Under the pieces are notes generated by a model, which worked only from the letters and a program-made list of their open reading frames with translations, was not told the DNA's origin and did no database searches. A stretch of DNA of 64,000 nt from Streptomyces lydicus. Its GTDB lineage: Bacteria; Actinomycetota; Actinomycetes; Streptomycetales; Streptomycetaceae. Shown in pieces: positions 52,732 to 63,989 of the stretch; within the stretch, counting starts at the first letter, position 1, and each line of letters begins with the position of its first letter. The stretch covers positions 2,852,001 through 2,916,000 of the forward strand of contig NZ_CP017157.1 of assembly GCF_001729485.1 (NCBI RefSeq), read 5' to 3'. Position numbers and translations under genes: made by a program.

Positions 52732-55700
52732 ATGACCAACCCTGACGCGAAGGTCGTCGCCGCCCTGCGAGCCTCCCTCAAGGAGACCGAGCGGCTGCGC
52801 CAGCACAACCGTGAGCTCGTCGACCGCTCCCATGAGCCCCTCGCGATCGTCGCGATGAGCTGCCGCTTCCCCGGCGGCGTCCGGACGCCGGAAGACCTGT
52901 GGCGACTGGTGGCCGAGGGTGAGGACGCGGTCTCGGAGTTCCCCGCCGACCGCGGCTGGAATACCGACGTCCTGCGCGGTGAAGGCGGGTTCGTGCATGA
53001 CGCGGGTGACTTCGACGCGGGGTTCTTCGGTATTTCGCCGCGTGAGGCGCTGGCGATGGATCCGCAGCAGCGGTTGCTGCTGGAGACGTCGTGGGAGGCG
53101 GTCGAGCGGGCGGGGCTGGACCCCCGTGCGCTGCGGGGCAGCCGTACCGGTGTCTTCACCGGCGTGATGTACCACGACTACGCCGACCTCGTACTCCGCT
53201 CCCCGGACGCGGTCGAGGGCTATGTCTACAACGGCAGTGCGGGCAGCATTGCGTCGGGCCGGGTGTCGTATGTGCTCGGGCTGGAGGGCCCGGCGGTGAC
53301 GGTGGACACCGCGTGCTCGTCGTCGCTGGTGGCGCTGCACCTGGCGGCGCAGGCGCTGCGCAACGGTGAGTGCACCCTCGCACTGGCCGGCGGCGCCGCG
53401 GTGATGTCCACGCCCGTGCTGTTCGACGAGTTCGCGCGCGGACAGGGCATCGGGCTGGCGTCCGACGGGCGCTGCAAGGCGTTCGCGGACAGCGCGGACG
53501 GCACGAACCTCTCCGAAGGTGTGGGGGTGCTGTTGCTGGAGCGGTTGTCGGACGCGCGGCGCAACGGGCATCCGGTGCTGGCCGTGGTCCGCGGCAGCGC
53601 CGTGAACCAGGACGGTGCCAGCAACGGTCTGACCGCGCCCAACGGACCCGCCCAGGAGCGGGTCATCCGGCAGGCCCTCGCCCAGGCCCGGTTGACCTGC
53701 GCCGACGTGGACGCCGTGGAGGCGCACGGTACCGGCACCGCGCTCGGTGACCCCATCGAGGCGCAGGCCCTGCTGGAGACGTACGGGCAGCAGCGTGCGG
53801 GTCAACAGCCGCTGTGGCTGGGCTCGTTGAAGTCCAACATCGGGCACACCCAGGCTGCGGCCGGGGTGGGTGGTGTGATGAAGATGGTGCTGGCGTTGCA
53901 GCACGGGGTGTTGCCGCGGACGCTGCATGTGGACCGGCCGTCGCGGCACGTGGAATGGTCGGCGGGCGCGGTCTCGCTGCTGACCGAGCGGATTCCCTGG
54001 CCGGAGACCGGACGGCCGCGCCGGGCCGGCGTCTCCTCCTTCGGCGTCAGCGGCACCAACGCGCATGTCATCGTCGAACAGGCCCCGGACGACCAGGAGG
54101 CGACGGAACGGGCGGCGACGGCGGAACCGGAGGCACCCCTCCCGGTTCCGGGCAAGTTCGCAAAGTCCGTACAGACCGCGGAGTCCGTACAGTCCGCGGA
54201 GTTCGTACGGTCCGCGGAGTCCGTGAAGTCCGCGGAGTCTGCCGAGCCCGCCCCCGACGCCCCCGCCGCCGCCCGTGCGCTGCCCGTCCCCTGGGTGCTG
54301 TCGGGCCGTTCCGGGGCCGCGCTGCGTGCCCAGGCGGAGCGGTTGCGCGCCCACCTGGCCGCCCACGGGGCCGACGACCCGCGCGCGACCGCCCTCGCGC
54401 TCGCCACCACCCGCACCGCCTTCGAGCACCGGGCGGTGCTGCACTCCGGCGGTCCCGGCGGACTGCCCGCCGCCCTCGACGCGCTCGCCGAGGGGCGTAC
54501 CACGCCGTCCGTGGTGCGCGGCCCGGGCCGCCGGGAGGGTCGGACCGCCTTCCTGTTCACCGGCCAGGGCAGCCAGTACGCCGGCATGGGGCGCGAGCTG
54601 TACACCGCCGCCCCGGCGTTCGCCGCGGCACTGGACGAGGTCGCACGGCACCTCGATCCGCACCTTGAACGACCCCTGCTCGACGTGCTGTTCGCCGAAC
54701 CCGCCTCACCCGACGCGGAGGCGCTCGACCGGACCCGCTACACCCAGGCCGGGCTCTTCGCCGTCGAGGTCGCGCTGTACCGGCTGGTGGAGGGCTGGGG
54801 GATGCGCCCCGACGCGCTGCTGGGGCACTCCATCGGGGAACTGGCCGCCGCGCACGTCGCGGGCGTCTTCGGTCTGGCCGACGCCTGCCGGCTGGTGGCT
54901 GCCCGTGGGCGGCTGATGCAGGCGCTGCCCGCCGGCGGCGCGATGGTGTCCGTCCGGGCGGGCGAGGACGACGTACGGCCGCTGCTTTCCGGCCAGGAGG
55001 ACCGGGTGGGCATCGCGGCCGTCAACGGGCCCCGGTCCGTGGTCGTGTCCGGTGACGAGGACGCGGTCCTCGCGGTGGCCGCCGAGCTGGCCGGCCGCGG
55101 TCACCGCACCAAGCGGCTCAACGTCAGCCACGCCTTCCACTCCCCGCGCATGGACCCGATGCTGCGGGACTTCCGGCGCGTCGCGGAAACCGTGGACTTC
55201 CACCCGCCGCGCATACCCGTCATCTCCAACGTGACCGGACGCACGGCCACGGCTGAGGAGTTGTGCGCAGCCGAGTACTGGGTGCGGCACATCCGGCAGG
55301 CGGTGCGCTTCGGCGACGGCGTCCGCGCCCTGCGCGACCTCGGCGTCGGTACGTACCTGGAGCTCGGCCCGGGCGGGGTGCTGTGCGCGATGGGGCAGGA
55401 AGCCCTCGGTGACGGGCCGGCGCAGTCGGTGGGCGGCTCGCCGTTCGCCGCGACGCTGCGCCGCGGCCGCCCCGAGCCGGAGTCGGTGCTGGAGGCCGTC
55501 GCCGCGGCCTTCGTCCGCGGCACGGAGGTCGACTGGGCCGGGTATCTCGGTGGCGACGACCGGCAGCGGCGCGTGGACCTGCCCACGTACGCGTTCCAGC
55601 GGCAGCGTTACTGGCCGCGGAGCCCGCTGACGCACGGCGGTGACGCGGCGTCCCTGGGCCTGGAGGACGCGGCCCACCCGTTGCTCGCCGCGGTCGTGGA

Positions 55701-58700
55701 GGCCCCCGGAACCGGCGAACTGGTCCTCACCGGGCGGCTGTCGCTCGCTGCCCAGCCCTGGCTGGCCGATCACACCGTCCTGGGCAGTGCCGTCCTGCCG
55801 GGCACCGCCCTGGTGGAACTCGCGCTGCGGGCCGGCGCACGGGCCGGCTGCGACCTCCTGGACGAACTGACGCTGGAGACCCCGGTCGTGCTGCCCGCCG
55901 ACGGCGGGCTGCAGCTCAGGCTGCTGATCGAGCCCGCCGACGAGGCCGGGCGCCGCACGTTCACCGTGCACTCCCGGCCGGACGCCGACCCGGCCGGCAC
56001 GCCCTGGACGCGGCACGCCGGCGGCACCCTGGTGGCAGCGGCGGCCCCCGCCCACCGGCCGCGGCCCTTCGAGCCGACGGCCTGGCCGCCGCCGGGGGCC
56101 GAGCCGCTGGAGGTGGCCGAGTGGTACGGGCGCGGCAGCGAAGCCGGTGTCGCCTACGGCCCGGCCTTCCAGGGGATGCGGGCGGCCTGGCGGCGCGGTG
56201 ACGAGGTCTTCGCCGAGGTGGCCCTGCCGTCCGAGGCCGACACCGCCGGGGACGCCGACCTGTACGGCCTGCACCCGGCGCTGCTCGACGCCGCCCTCCA
56301 GACCGTCGGACTGGCGACCGGCGCGGCGGACGAGGAGGCGCGCCCCCGCATGCCGTTCGCCTGGCGCGGCGTACGGCTGTACGCCACCGGCGCGCGCACC
56401 CTGCGCGTCCGGCTGACCACCCTCACCGAGGACACCGCCGCGGGCGACGGCTCCGCCGGTACCCGGATCGCCCTGGACGTCGCCGACCCCGCGGGCGCGC
56501 CGGTCGTCACGGTCGACTCGCTGGCGCTGCGGCCGGTCACCGCGGGCCAGGTGGCGGGCGTACGGAACGCCGTACGGGAGTCGTTGTACCGGGTGACCTG
56601 GCAGCCGCTGACCCCAGGGGACACCGGGAGCACCGGCATCCCCGGGAGCACCGGTGGCACGGAGAACCCCGGCCGGCAGGCGACGAGTTACGCGGTGATC
56701 GGCGAAGGCGACGACCACGGCGACAGCGACAGCGACAGCGACGGCCACGGCGACCGGTCCGGTGCCTGGTGCGCCGAGGTCGCCGCCGCACTGCCCGGCG
56801 CGGTACGCAGCGCCGATCTCGCCTCGCTGGCCACCGCGCCCGACGTGGTGGTCGTGCCCTGCTCGGGAGAGCTGCACCCGGCTCTGCACCGGGTGCTGGC
56901 GCTGGTCCAGGAGTATCTGGCCGATGAGCGCTTCGCCTCCTCGCGGCTGGTCGTGCTGACCCGGGGGGCCGTCGCGGCCGGACCGGACGAAGAGCTGCCC
57001 GGACTGGCGCACGCACCGGTGTGGGGTTTGTTGCGGTCGGCGCAGTCGGAGCATCCGGATCGGTTTGTGCTGGTGGATGTGGATGCGGGTGCGGGGGCGG
57101 GGTTGGGCGGTGGTGGTGTGGCTGCTTCGTTGGGTGTGTTGGGTGCGGTGGTGGTGTGTGGGGAGCCGCAGGTTGCGGTGCGTGGGGGTGTGGTGTGGGT
57201 GCCGCGTGTGGTGCGGGCGCGGGTGCCGGTGGTGAGTGGTGTGCGGGGTGGTGTGTGGGGTGAGGGTGCGGTGCTGGTGACGGGTGCCAGTGGCGTGTTG
57301 GCGGGTGTGGTGGTGCGGCATTTGGTGGGTGTGTGTGGGGTGCGGCGTGTGGTGTTGGTGTCGCGTCGTCCTGCTGAGGAATTGGCTGCTGAGGTGCGTG
57401 GGTTGGGTGTTGAGGCGGTGGTGGTGGCGTGTGATGTGGCGGATCGTGGTGTGTTGGCGGGTGTGTTTGCTGAGCATCGGGTTTCGGCTGTGGTGCATGC
57501 GGCGGGTGTGTTGGATGACGGTGTGGTGGAGGGGTTGTCTCCGGAGCGGGTGGGGGGTGTGCTGCGGCCGAAGGTGGAGGGTGCGGTGGTGTTGGATGAG
57601 GTGTCGCGTGGTGTGGATCTGAAGGCGTTTGTGCTGTTTTCTTCTGCGGCGGGGACGTTGGGTGGTCCGGGGCAGGGGAGTTATGCGGCGGCGAATGCGT
57701 TTTTGGATGCGTTGGCGCAGCGACGTCGTGCCCAGGGTCTGCCCGCCACCTCACTCGGCTGGGGCCTGTGGGACACCGCCGGCGGCATGACGGACGAGCT
57801 GACCGACACCGACCGTCACCGGCTGAGCCGGTCCGGCGTCCAGGGGCTCTCCACGGACGACGGCCTGGCGCTGCTCGACGCCGCCTGCGCCACGGAAGAG
57901 CCCCACCTCCTGCCGCTCCGGCTGGACCTCGGCGCGCTGCGGGCCGCCGCCGACGGGCCCGGCGACGTACCGGCCATGCTGCGCGGGCTGCTGCCGAAGA
58001 CCCTGCGTCGCGCCGCGGCGGACGCACCGGATGCCGAGCCGACGCGGTCCTTCGCCCAGCGCCTGCGCGCGTTGCCCGAGGACGAGCGCCACGAGGCCGG
58101 CCTGCGCCTGGTCCGGGAGCAGACCGCCGAGATCCTGGGCTATGCGGGGCCTGAAGAGGTGCCCGCCGAGCGGGCCTTCAACGAGCTGGGCTTCGACTCG
58201 CTCACCGCCCTGGAACTGCGCAACCGCCTCACCGCGTCGACCGGGCTCCAGCTGCCCGCGACGCTGGTCTTCGACCACCCCACGCCCGAGGCGCTGGCCC
58301 GTCACCTCACCGGTGAGGTCACGGGGGCGGCCGGGACGGCGGGCGCGCCGGTGCCCACGCCCGCGTCCCCGCCCACCGAGGACCAGGACGACCCGGTCGT
58401 CATCGTCTCCATGGCCTGCCGCTATCCGGGCGGGGTCCGTACCCCGGAACAGCTGTGGCAGCTCGTCGCCGCCGGCAGCGACGTGATCTCCGACTTCCCC
58501 GCCGACCGCGGCTGGCACACCGAGGAGCTGTACCACCCGGACCCGGACCACCCGGGCACGACGTACTCCTGCGAGGGCGGATTCCTCTACGACGCGGGTG
58601 ACTTCGACGCGGGGTTCTTCGGGATCTCGCCGCGTGAGGCGCTGGCGATGGATCCGCAGCAGCGGTTGCTGCTGGAGACGTCGTGGGAGGCGGTCGAGCG

Positions 58701-61700
58701 GGCGGGGCTGGACCCCCGTGCGCTGCGGGGCAGCCCTACCGGTGTCTTCACCGGCGTGATGTACCACGACTACGGCAGCGGACCGGTCGACGTACCCGAG
58801 GACGTCGAGGCGTTCCTCGGCAACGGCAGCGCGGGCAGCATCGCGTCGGGCCGGGTGTCGTACGCCCTCGGGCTGGAGGGCCCGGCGGTGACGGTGGACA
58901 CCGCGTGCTCGTCGTCGCTGGTGGCGCTGCACCTGGCGGCGCAGGCGCTGCGCAGCGGCGAGTGCACCCTCGCACTGGCCGGCGGGGCGACCGTGATGGC
59001 CACCCCGGGTACCTTCGTCGGCTTCAGCCGGCAGCGGGGCCTCGCCGCCGACGGGCGCTGCAAGGCGTTCGCCGACGGCGCGGACGGCACCGGCTGGGGC
59101 GAGGGCGTGGGGGTGCTGCTGCTGGAGCGGCTGTCGGACGCGCGGCGCAACGGGCATCCGGTGCTGGCCGTGGTCCGCGGCAGCGCCGTGAACCAGGACG
59201 GTGCCAGCAACGGCCTGACCGCGCCCAACGGCCCCGCCCAGCAACGCGTCATCCGCCAAGCCCTCGCCCACGCGCGCCTTGAGCCGGCGGATGTCGACGC
59301 GGTCGAGGGACACGGCACCGGCACCAGGCTCGGTGACCCCATCGAGGCGCAGGCCCTGCTCGCCACCTACGGGCAGCAGCGCGCCGGTCAACAGCCGCTG
59401 TGGCTGGGCTCGTTGAAGTCCAACATGGGACACACCCAGGCTGCGGCCGGGGTGGGTGGTGTGATGAAGATGGTGCTGGCGTTGCAGCACGGGGTGTTGC
59501 CGCGGACGCTGCATGTGGACCGGCCGTCGCAACATGTGGACTGGTCGGCGGGCGCGGTCTCGCTGCTGACCGAGCGGATTCCCTGGCCGGAGACCGGACG
59601 GCCGCGCCGGGCCGGTGTCTCCTCCTTCGGGATCAGCGGCACCAACGCGCACGTGATCCTGGAGCAGCCCGCACCCATGACCGTGGGGGCCGGGCCCGAC
59701 ACGTCCGACACCCCCACCCCGCCCGGCGGGCCGACGCCCGTGCTGCCGTGGGTCCTCTCCGCCAGGACGCCGGCGGCACTGCGCGAACAGGCCGCCACGC
59801 TAAGGGAGTTCGTCAGCGAACGGCCCGGGACCGGCGCCGCGGACCTGGGGCTCTCCCTCGCCACCACCCGAACCGCCTTCGAGCACCGCGCCGCGGTCGT
59901 CACCGGGGACCGGGCCGGTGCCCTGGCGGCGCTGACCTCCCTGGCCCGCGGGGAGAGCGCGCCCGGCGCCCTGCAGGGAACCGCGGCGGCCGGCGGCCGG
60001 ACCGCGTTCCTCTTCTCCGGTCAGGGCAGTCAGCGGGCGGGCATGGGGGCGGAGCTGTACGCCTCGCACCCCGTTTACGCACGGGCCTTCGACGAGGTCT
60101 GCGGCCACCTCGACCGGCGGCTGGCACGGCCGCTGCGCGAGGTGGTGTGCGCGGACCCCGGGACGCCGGACGCCGCGCTGCTGGCACGGACGGAGTACGC
60201 GCAGCCTGCCCTGTTCGCCGTCGAGGTCGCGCTGTTCCGGCTGTGGGAGAGCTGGGGCCTGCGGCCGGACGCGGTGGCCGGGCACTCGATCGGTGAACTC
60301 GCGGCGGCACACGTCGCCGGGGTGTTCGACCTGGCCGACGCGGCCCGGCTGGTGACCGCCCGGGGCAGGGTGATGCAGGAGCTGCCCGGCGGCGGGGCCA
60401 TGGTCTCCCTCCAGGCCGCCGAGGACGAGGTGCTGCCGCTGCTGGCCGGACACGAACGCGAGGTCTCCGTCGCGGCGCTGAACGGCCCGGCGTCGGTGGT
60501 CGTCTCCGGCACCGAGGGCGCCGTCGCCGACGTCGCCGCGCACTTCGAGGCGCTGGGGCGCAGGACCCGCCGGCTGCGGGTGAGCCACGCCTTCCACTCG
60601 CCGCTGATGGACCCGGCCCTGGACGCGTTCCGGCAGGTGGCCCGCGAGGTGACCTACCACGCCCCGCGCATCCCGCTGGTCTCGGACGTCACCGGTGACA
60701 CCGCGACGGACGAGCAGCTGACCGACCCCGAGTACTGGGTGCGCCACGCCCGGGAGGCCGTGCGCTTCGCAGACCAGGTGCGCACGCTGGCCGGACAGGG
60801 CGTGACCACCTTCGTCGAGGTGGGACCCGACGCCGTACTGACCGCCATGGCGCGCGAGAGCCTGAGCGCGGACGCGGTGGCCGTGGCGAGCCTGCGCAGG
60901 GACCGTCCGGAGCCCCAGGCGGTGGCCACCGCCCTCGCCGAACTCCACGTCGGCGGCGTACGCGTGGACTGGCCGGCGGTGTTCGCGGACACCGGCGCGC
61001 GACCGGTGGAGCTGCCCACGTACGCGTTCCAGCGGGACCGCTACTGGCTGCGCTCCGCCCCGTCCACCGTGGGCGCCCGCGCGTCCGCCACGCCGGACGC
61101 CCCCGCGTCGGTACGTCCCGACGGGGCGCCCGAGGACCGCTTCTGGCGGGCCGTCGCGGACCGCGACCCGGTCGCGCTGGCCACCCTGCTGGACGTGGAC
61201 TCGGCACGTGAGGAGACCTCGCTGAAGGCCGTGCTCGCGCTGCTGTCCGACTGGCGCGCCGGCCGCGCCGAGGCGCCGGCCGCGCCGGAACCGGGCACGG
61301 CCGAACCGGGCGCGGACTGGTTCCACCGCCTCGCCTGGCACCCGCTGACCGACCGTGCCGGCGCGCCGGCCCCCACCGGCACCTGGCTGGTCGTCGCCCC
61401 GGCCGGCCGCCCGGACGATGCCGTGGTGGCCGGCGCGGTCGCGGCGCTGGAGGAAGGCGGCGCCGAGGTGATCCTGATCGAGTCGGCGGGGGCGGCCGGC
61501 AACGCGGCGGACGACGCCGGCCGGGACCGGTCCGCGCCCGGCGCGGCCACGCTCGCGGAGCGGCTGCACCGGGCGGCCGACGGCCGGCAGCTCGACGGCG
61601 TGCTCTCGCTCCTCGGGCTCGCCGAGGGGGAGGTGCCCGGCCACCCCGGCACCGCCCCCGGACCGGCCCGCACCCTGGAACTGCTGCGCGCCCTCGACGC

Positions 61701-63210
61701 CGGGGACGTGCCGGGTGGCACGGCGCCGGTCTGGGTGGCCACCCGCGGCGCCGTATCGGTCGGCCGCTCCGACCGGCCGGCGGACCCCGTTCAGGCGCAG
61801 ACCTGGGGGCTGGGCCGGGCCGCGGCCCGGGAGGCGGCCGACCGCTGGGGCGGCCTGGTCGACCTGCCCGCGCACCTCGACGCGCGGGCCCGGGCCCGGC
61901 TGCGTGCCGTCCTCGTCGGCGCGATCGGAGCGGATGCGAAGGGCCCGAACGCGGAGGCCGGCGGGCTCGCCGAGACCGGCGCGAGCCGGGAGGACGAGGT
62001 CGCCCTGCGGCCGTCCGGCGCGTACGCCCGGCGCCTGGTGCCGGCCCCGCAGCCGCCCACCGGACCCGCCCCCGGCTGGACCACGCGCGGAACGGCACTG
62101 CTCACCGACGTGACGACGCCCGAGGGCCCGCACCTCGCCCGCTGGCTGGCCCGCGCCGGTGCCGAACACCTGGTACTGCTGGTACCGCCCGGCACCGACA
62201 CGCCCGACCAACTCACCCGCGAACTGGCGGAGTTGCCGGCCGAGGTCACCGTCGCCCGGTGCGACACCCGCGACCGGGCGGCGCTGGCCGCGCTCCTCGA
62301 CGGGCTGACCACCGACGGCCGGCCGGTGCGTACGGTCGTGCACACGGCCGGCACGCCCCGCCCCGCCCCCCTGAGCGGCACCCCGCGCACCGTCCTGGCC
62401 GAGGCCCTGACCGCCCGGGCCGCGGCTGCCGAGCACCTGGCCGAACTGCTCGGCCCCGACACCTTGGACGCCTTCGTCGTCTGCTCCTCCGCCGCCGGTA
62501 CCTGGGGCGCCGAGGGGCAGGCGGCTGCTGCCGCCGCCGACGCCCACCTCGCAGCCTGGGCCGCCCACCGGCGGGAGTCGGGGCTGCCGGTGACCGTGGT
62601 CGCCTGGGGGCCGTGGGCCGGGAACGCCGCCACGGACCGGGCGGCCACGAGCGACGGGCTCACCCCGCTGCACCCGGCCGCGGCCGTCCGTGCGCTGCAT
62701 CGGATCCTCGACGCGGGCGGCGGCACCGACCGGCTCGTGGCGGACGTGGACGGGGAACGGTACGTCGCCGGCTGCCCCGCCGGCCGCGTCAGCCCACTGG
62801 TCCGCGAACTACCGCCGGTGCGGGCCGCGTCGGCCGCGCAGGCCGCAGCCCACGGCCGGGACGGGGACGTGCCGGGCCGGCCCGGCGGGCCGTGCGGCGG
62901 GACACCCGACGAGCTGCGGCAGCGCCTCGCCGGGCTGCCGGCGGACCAGCGGCCGGCCCTGCTGCTGGAGCTGGTCCGGGCCCGCTCCGCCACCGTGCTC
63001 GGCCATGCCGACCCGCGGTCCGTCGGCGCCGACGACGACTTCCTCGACATCGGCTTCGCCTCCATGACCGCCGTCGAACTGCGCAACCAACTGGTCGCGG
63101 ACACCGGAGTGGAGCTGCCGCCGACCCTGATCTACGACTGCCCCACACCGGCAGCCCTCGCCACGTACCTGCTCGAAGAAGTGCACCAACTGAAGGAGCC
63201 CGTTTCATGA
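52732..63210 (+). CDS. type I modular polyketide synthase, modules 6 and 7, no thioesterase
   Basis: About 3492 residues. ATG 52732 is preferred because GGAG lies six bases upstream; an in-frame GTG four codons earlier is the alternative. A coiled-coil docking helix ([20 protein letters not shown]) opens the protein. Domains: KS6 (Cys195), AT6 (Ser700, HAFH 800), DH6 (His1014, Asp1186), KR6 (TGASG 1518, Tyr1651), ACP6 (Ser1823); KS7 (Cys2059), AT7 (Ser2519, HAFH 2619), degenerate KR7 (Asp3126 in place of the first Gly, Ala3266 for Tyr, Asp3270 for Asn), ACP7 (Ser3444, in [10 protein letters not shown]). It ends about 30 residues after the ACP, with no thioesterase and no long docking domain, so the chain must leave through another protein. 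The stop overlaps the thioesterase start as ATGA. Confidence 0.97.
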   Translation: MTNPDAKVVAALRASLKETERLRQHNRELVDRSHEPLAIVAMSCRFPGGVRTPEDLWRLVAEGEDAVSEFPADRGWNTDVLRGEGGFVHDAGDFDAGFFGISPREALAMDPQQRLLLETSWEAVERAGLDPRALRGSRTGVFTGVMYHDYADLVLRSPDAVEGYVYNGSAGSIASGRVSYVLGLEGPAVTVDTACSSSLVALHLAAQALRNGECTLALAGGAAVMSTPVLFDEFARGQGIGLASDGRCKAFADSADGTNLSEGVGVLLLERLSDARRNGHPVLAVVRGSAVNQDGASNGLTAPNGPAQERVIRQALAQARLTCADVDAVEAHGTGTALGDPIEAQALLETYGQQRAGQQPLWLGSLKSNIGHTQAAAGVGGVMKMVLALQHGVLPRTLHVDRPSRHVEWSAGAVSLLTERIPWPETGRPRRAGVSSFGVSGTNAHVIVEQAPDDQEATERAATAEPEAPLPVPGKFAKSVQTAESVQSAEFVRSAESVKSAESAEPAPDAPAAARALPVPWVLSGRSGAALRAQAERLRAHLAAHGADDPRATALALATTRTAFEHRAVLHSGGPGGLPAALDALAEGRTTPSVVRGPGRREGRTAFLFTGQGSQYAGMGRELYTAAPAFAAALDEVARHLDPHLERPLLDVLFAEPASPDAEALDRTRYTQAGLFAVEVALYRLVEGWGMRPDALLGHSIGELAAAHVAGVFGLADACRLVAARGRLMQALPAGGAMVSVRAGEDDVRPLLSGQEDRVGIAAVNGPRSVVVSGDEDAVLAVAAELAGRGHRTKRLNVSHAFHSPRMDPMLRDFRRVAETVDFHPPRIPVISNVTGRTATAEELCAAEYWVRHIRQAVRFGDGVRALRDLGVGTYLELGPGGVLCAMGQEALGDGPAQSVGGSPFAATLRRGRPEPESVLEAVAAAFVRGTEVDWAGYLGGDDRQRRVDLPTYAFQRQRYWPRSPLTHGGDAASLGLEDAAHPLLAAVVEAPGTGELVLTGRLSLAAQPWLADHTVLGSAVLPGTALVELALRAGARAGCDLLDELTLETPVVLPADGGLQLRLLIEPADEAGRRTFTVHSRPDADPAGTPWTRHAGGTLVAAAAPAHRPRPFEPTAWPPPGAEPLEVAEWYGRGSEAGVAYGPAFQGMRAAWRRGDEVFAEVALPSEADTAGDADLYGLHPALLDAALQTVGLATGAADEEARPRMPFAWRGVRLYATGARTLRVRLTTLTEDTAAGDGSAGTRIALDVADPAGAPVVTVDSLALRPVTAGQVAGVRNAVRESLYRVTWQPLTPGDTGSTGIPGSTGGTENPGRQATSYAVIGEGDDHGDSDSDSDGHGDRSGAWCAEVAAALPGAVRSADLASLATAPDVVVVPCSGELHPALHRVLALVQEYLADERFASSRLVVLTRGAVAAGPDEELPGLAHAPVWGLLRSAQSEHPDRFVLVDVDAGAGAGLGGGGVAASLGVLGAVVVCGEPQVAVRGGVVWVPRVVRARVPVVSGVRGGVWGEGAVLVTGASGVLAGVVVRHLVGVCGVRRVVLVSRRPAEELAAEVRGLGVEAVVVACDVADRGVLAGVFAEHRVSAVVHAAGVLDDGVVEGLSPERVGGVLRPKVEGAVVLDEVSRGVDLKAFVLFSSAAGTLGGPGQGSYAAANAFLDALAQRRRAQGLPATSLGWGLWDTAGGMTDELTDTDRHRLSRSGVQGLSTDDGLALLDAACATEEPHLLPLRLDLGALRAAADGPGDVPAMLRGLLPKTLRRAAADAPDAEPTRSFAQRLRALPEDERHEAGLRLVREQTAEILGYAGPEEVPAERAFNELGFDSLTALELRNRLTASTGLQLPATLVFDHPTPEALARHLTGEVTGAAGTAGAPVPTPASPPTEDQDDPVVIVSMACRYPGGVRTPEQLWQLVAAGSDVISDFPADRGWHTEELYHPDPDHPGTTYSCEGGFLYDAGDFDAGFFGISPREALAMDPQQRLLLETSWEAVERAGLDPRALRGSPTGVFTGVMYHDYGSGPVDVPEDVEAFLGNGSAGSIASGRVSYALGLEGPAVTVDTACSSSLVALHLAAQALRSGECTLALAGGATVMATPGTFVGFSRQRGLAADGRCKAFADGADGTGWGEGVGVLLLERLSDARRNGHPVLAVVRGSAVNQDGASNGLTAPNGPAQQRVIRQALAHARLEPADVDAVEGHGTGTRLGDPIEAQALLATYGQQRAGQQPLWLGSLKSNMGHTQAAAGVGGVMKMVLALQHGVLPRTLHVDRPSQHVDWSAGAVSLLTERIPWPETGRPRRAGVSSFGISGTNAHVILEQPAPMTVGAGPDTSDTPTPPGGPTPVLPWVLSARTPAALREQAATLREFVSERPGTGAADLGLSLATTRTAFEHRAAVVTGDRAGALAALTSLARGESAPGALQGTAAAGGRTAFLFSGQGSQRAGMGAELYASHPVYARAFDEVCGHLDRRLARPLREVVCADPGTPDAALLARTEYAQPALFAVEVALFRLWESWGLRPDAVAGHSIGELAAAHVAGVFDLADAARLVTARGRVMQELPGGGAMVSLQAAEDEVLPLLAGHEREVSVAALNGPASVVVSGTEGAVADVAAHFEALGRRTRRLRVSHAFHSPLMDPALDAFRQVAREVTYHAPRIPLVSDVTGDTATDEQLTDPEYWVRHAREAVRFADQVRTLAGQGVTTFVEVGPDAVLTAMARESLSADAVAVASLRRDRPEPQAVATALAELHVGGVRVDWPAVFADTGARPVELPTYAFQRDRYWLRSAPSTVGARASATPDAPASVRPDGAPEDRFWRAVADRDPVALATLLDVDSAREETSLKAVLALLSDWRAGRAEAPAAPEPGTAEPGADWFHRLAWHPLTDRAGAPAPTGTWLVVAPAGRPDDAVVAGAVAALEEGGAEVILIESAGAAGNAADDAGRDRSAPGAATLAERLHRAADGRQLDGVLSLLGLAEGEVPGHPGTAPGPARTLELLRALDAGDVPGGTAPVWVATRGAVSVGRSDRPADPVQAQTWGLGRAAAREAADRWGGLVDLPAHLDARARARLRAVLVGAIGADAKGPNAEAGGLAETGASREDEVALRPSGAYARRLVPAPQPPTGPAPGWTTRGTALLTDVTTPEGPHLARWLARAGAEHLVLLVPPGTDTPDQLTRELAELPAEVTVARCDTRDRAALAALLDGLTTDGRPVRTVVHTAGTPRPAPLSGTPRTVLAEALTARAAAAEHLAELLGPDTLDAFVVCSSAAGTWGAEGQAAAAAADAHLAAWAAHRRESGLPVTVVAWGPWAGNAATDRAATSDGLTPLHPAAAVRALHRILDAGGGTDRLVADVDGERYVAGCPAGRVSPLVRELPPVRAASAAQAAAHGRDGDVPGRPGGPCGGTPDELRQRLAGLPADQRPALLLELVRARSATVLGHADPRSVGADDDFLDIGFASMTAVELRNQLVADTGVELPPTLIYDCPTPAALATYLLEEVHQLKEPVS
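52830..58310 (+). other. PKS module 6: KS-AT(malonyl)-DH-KR-ACP
   Basis: AT has GHSIGE and HAFH (malonyl). DH has [10 protein letters not shown] and LLDAALQ; the usual HPW before it is QPW. KR has [11 protein letters not shown] and [11 protein letters not shown] disubstituted alkene is predicted, which with the module 5 alkene makes a methyl-branched diene. The KS-AT linker holds a four-unit S-V-x-x-A-E repeat (54166-54237). Confidence 0.9.
58388..63180 (+). other. PKS module 7: KS-AT(malonyl)-KR(degenerate)-ACP
   Basis: AT has GHSIGE and HAFH (malonyl). The KR fold remains but its function is gone: the GGTG loop reads TDVTTPEG (from 62104), the active-site stretch is [12 protein letters not shown] (Tyr to Ala, Asn to Asp), and the catalytic Lys position seems to be Arg. 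A 3-keto thioester is predicted. The ACP has GFAS where GFDS is usual, with the phosphopantetheine Ser kept. Confidence 0.88.
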
Positions 63211-63989
63211 CCACCCCCGCGACGGCATCCGCGATCCACCGCGCCAACCCCTGGATCCATCGCTACCACCCGGCTCCGGACGGTGCGCCGACCCTGGTCT
63301 GCTTCCCGCACGCCGGGGGCTCGGCCACCTTCTACCACCCGGTCTCCCGCACGCTGTCCCCGCAGGTGGAGGTGGTGGCCGTGCAGTATCCGGGACGTCA
63401 GGAGCGGTACGGCGAACCGGCGATCGACAACCTCGCGGAACTCGCCGACCGCGCCCACGAGGCGCTCACCCCGCTCGCCGGCCGTCCGCTCGCGCTGTTC
63501 GGCCACAGCATGGGCGCGACCGTCGCCTTCGAAGTGGCCCGGCGGATGGAGCGGGACACCGGCGCGGGGCCCCTCATGCTGTTCCTCTCGGGCCGCCGGG
63601 CGCCCTCCCGACGCCGCAGCGACCGGGTCAGCGACGGCGGTGACGCGGCGCTGCTCCGGGAACTCCGGCTGCTGCGCGGCACCGACCCCGCGATGCTGGA
63701 CGACCCCGAGATCGTCGAGATGATCCTGCCCGCCCTGCGCGCCGACTACCGGGCGATCGAATCCCACCGCTGCCCGCCCGACGCCGCGGTGCGCTGCCCG
63801 GTCACCGTGCTCACCGGTGACGCCGACCCGCACACCACCGTCGAGGAAGCGCGGGCCTGGTCCGACCACACCACCGGCGGCTGCGACATCGAGATCTTCC
63901 CCGGTGGCCACTTCTTCCTCGCGGACCGGTCCGCGGACGTCATCGCCGCCGTCGCCCGGCGCCTGCGGACGCACGCGGCGACGGCATGA
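63207..63989 (+). CDS. type II (editing) thioesterase
   Basis: A 260-residue alpha/beta hydrolase. ATG 63207 overlaps the PKS stop (ATGA) and has AAGGAG at 63193-63198. Features of type II thioesterases: [14 protein letters not shown] near residue 32 (oxyanion side), [11 protein letters not shown], the nucleophile elbow GHSMG, catalytic Asp in LTGDADPHT, and His in FPGGHFFL. It acts in the cytosol, removing stalled or wrongly loaded acyl groups from the carrier proteins of the PKS. As a free-standing enzyme it is not expected to release the final chain. Its translation is coupled to the third PKS gene. Confidence 0.95.
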   Translation: MTTPATASAIHRANPWIHRYHPAPDGAPTLVCFPHAGGSATFYHPVSRTLSPQVEVVAVQYPGRQERYGEPAIDNLAELADRAHEALTPLAGRPLALFGHSMGATVAFEVARRMERDTGAGPLMLFLSGRRAPSRRRSDRVSDGGDAALLRELRLLRGTDPAMLDDPEIVEMILPALRADYRAIESHRCPPDAAVRCPVTVLTGDADPHTTVEEARAWSDHTTGGCDIEIFPGGHFFLADRSADVIAAVARRLRTHAATA

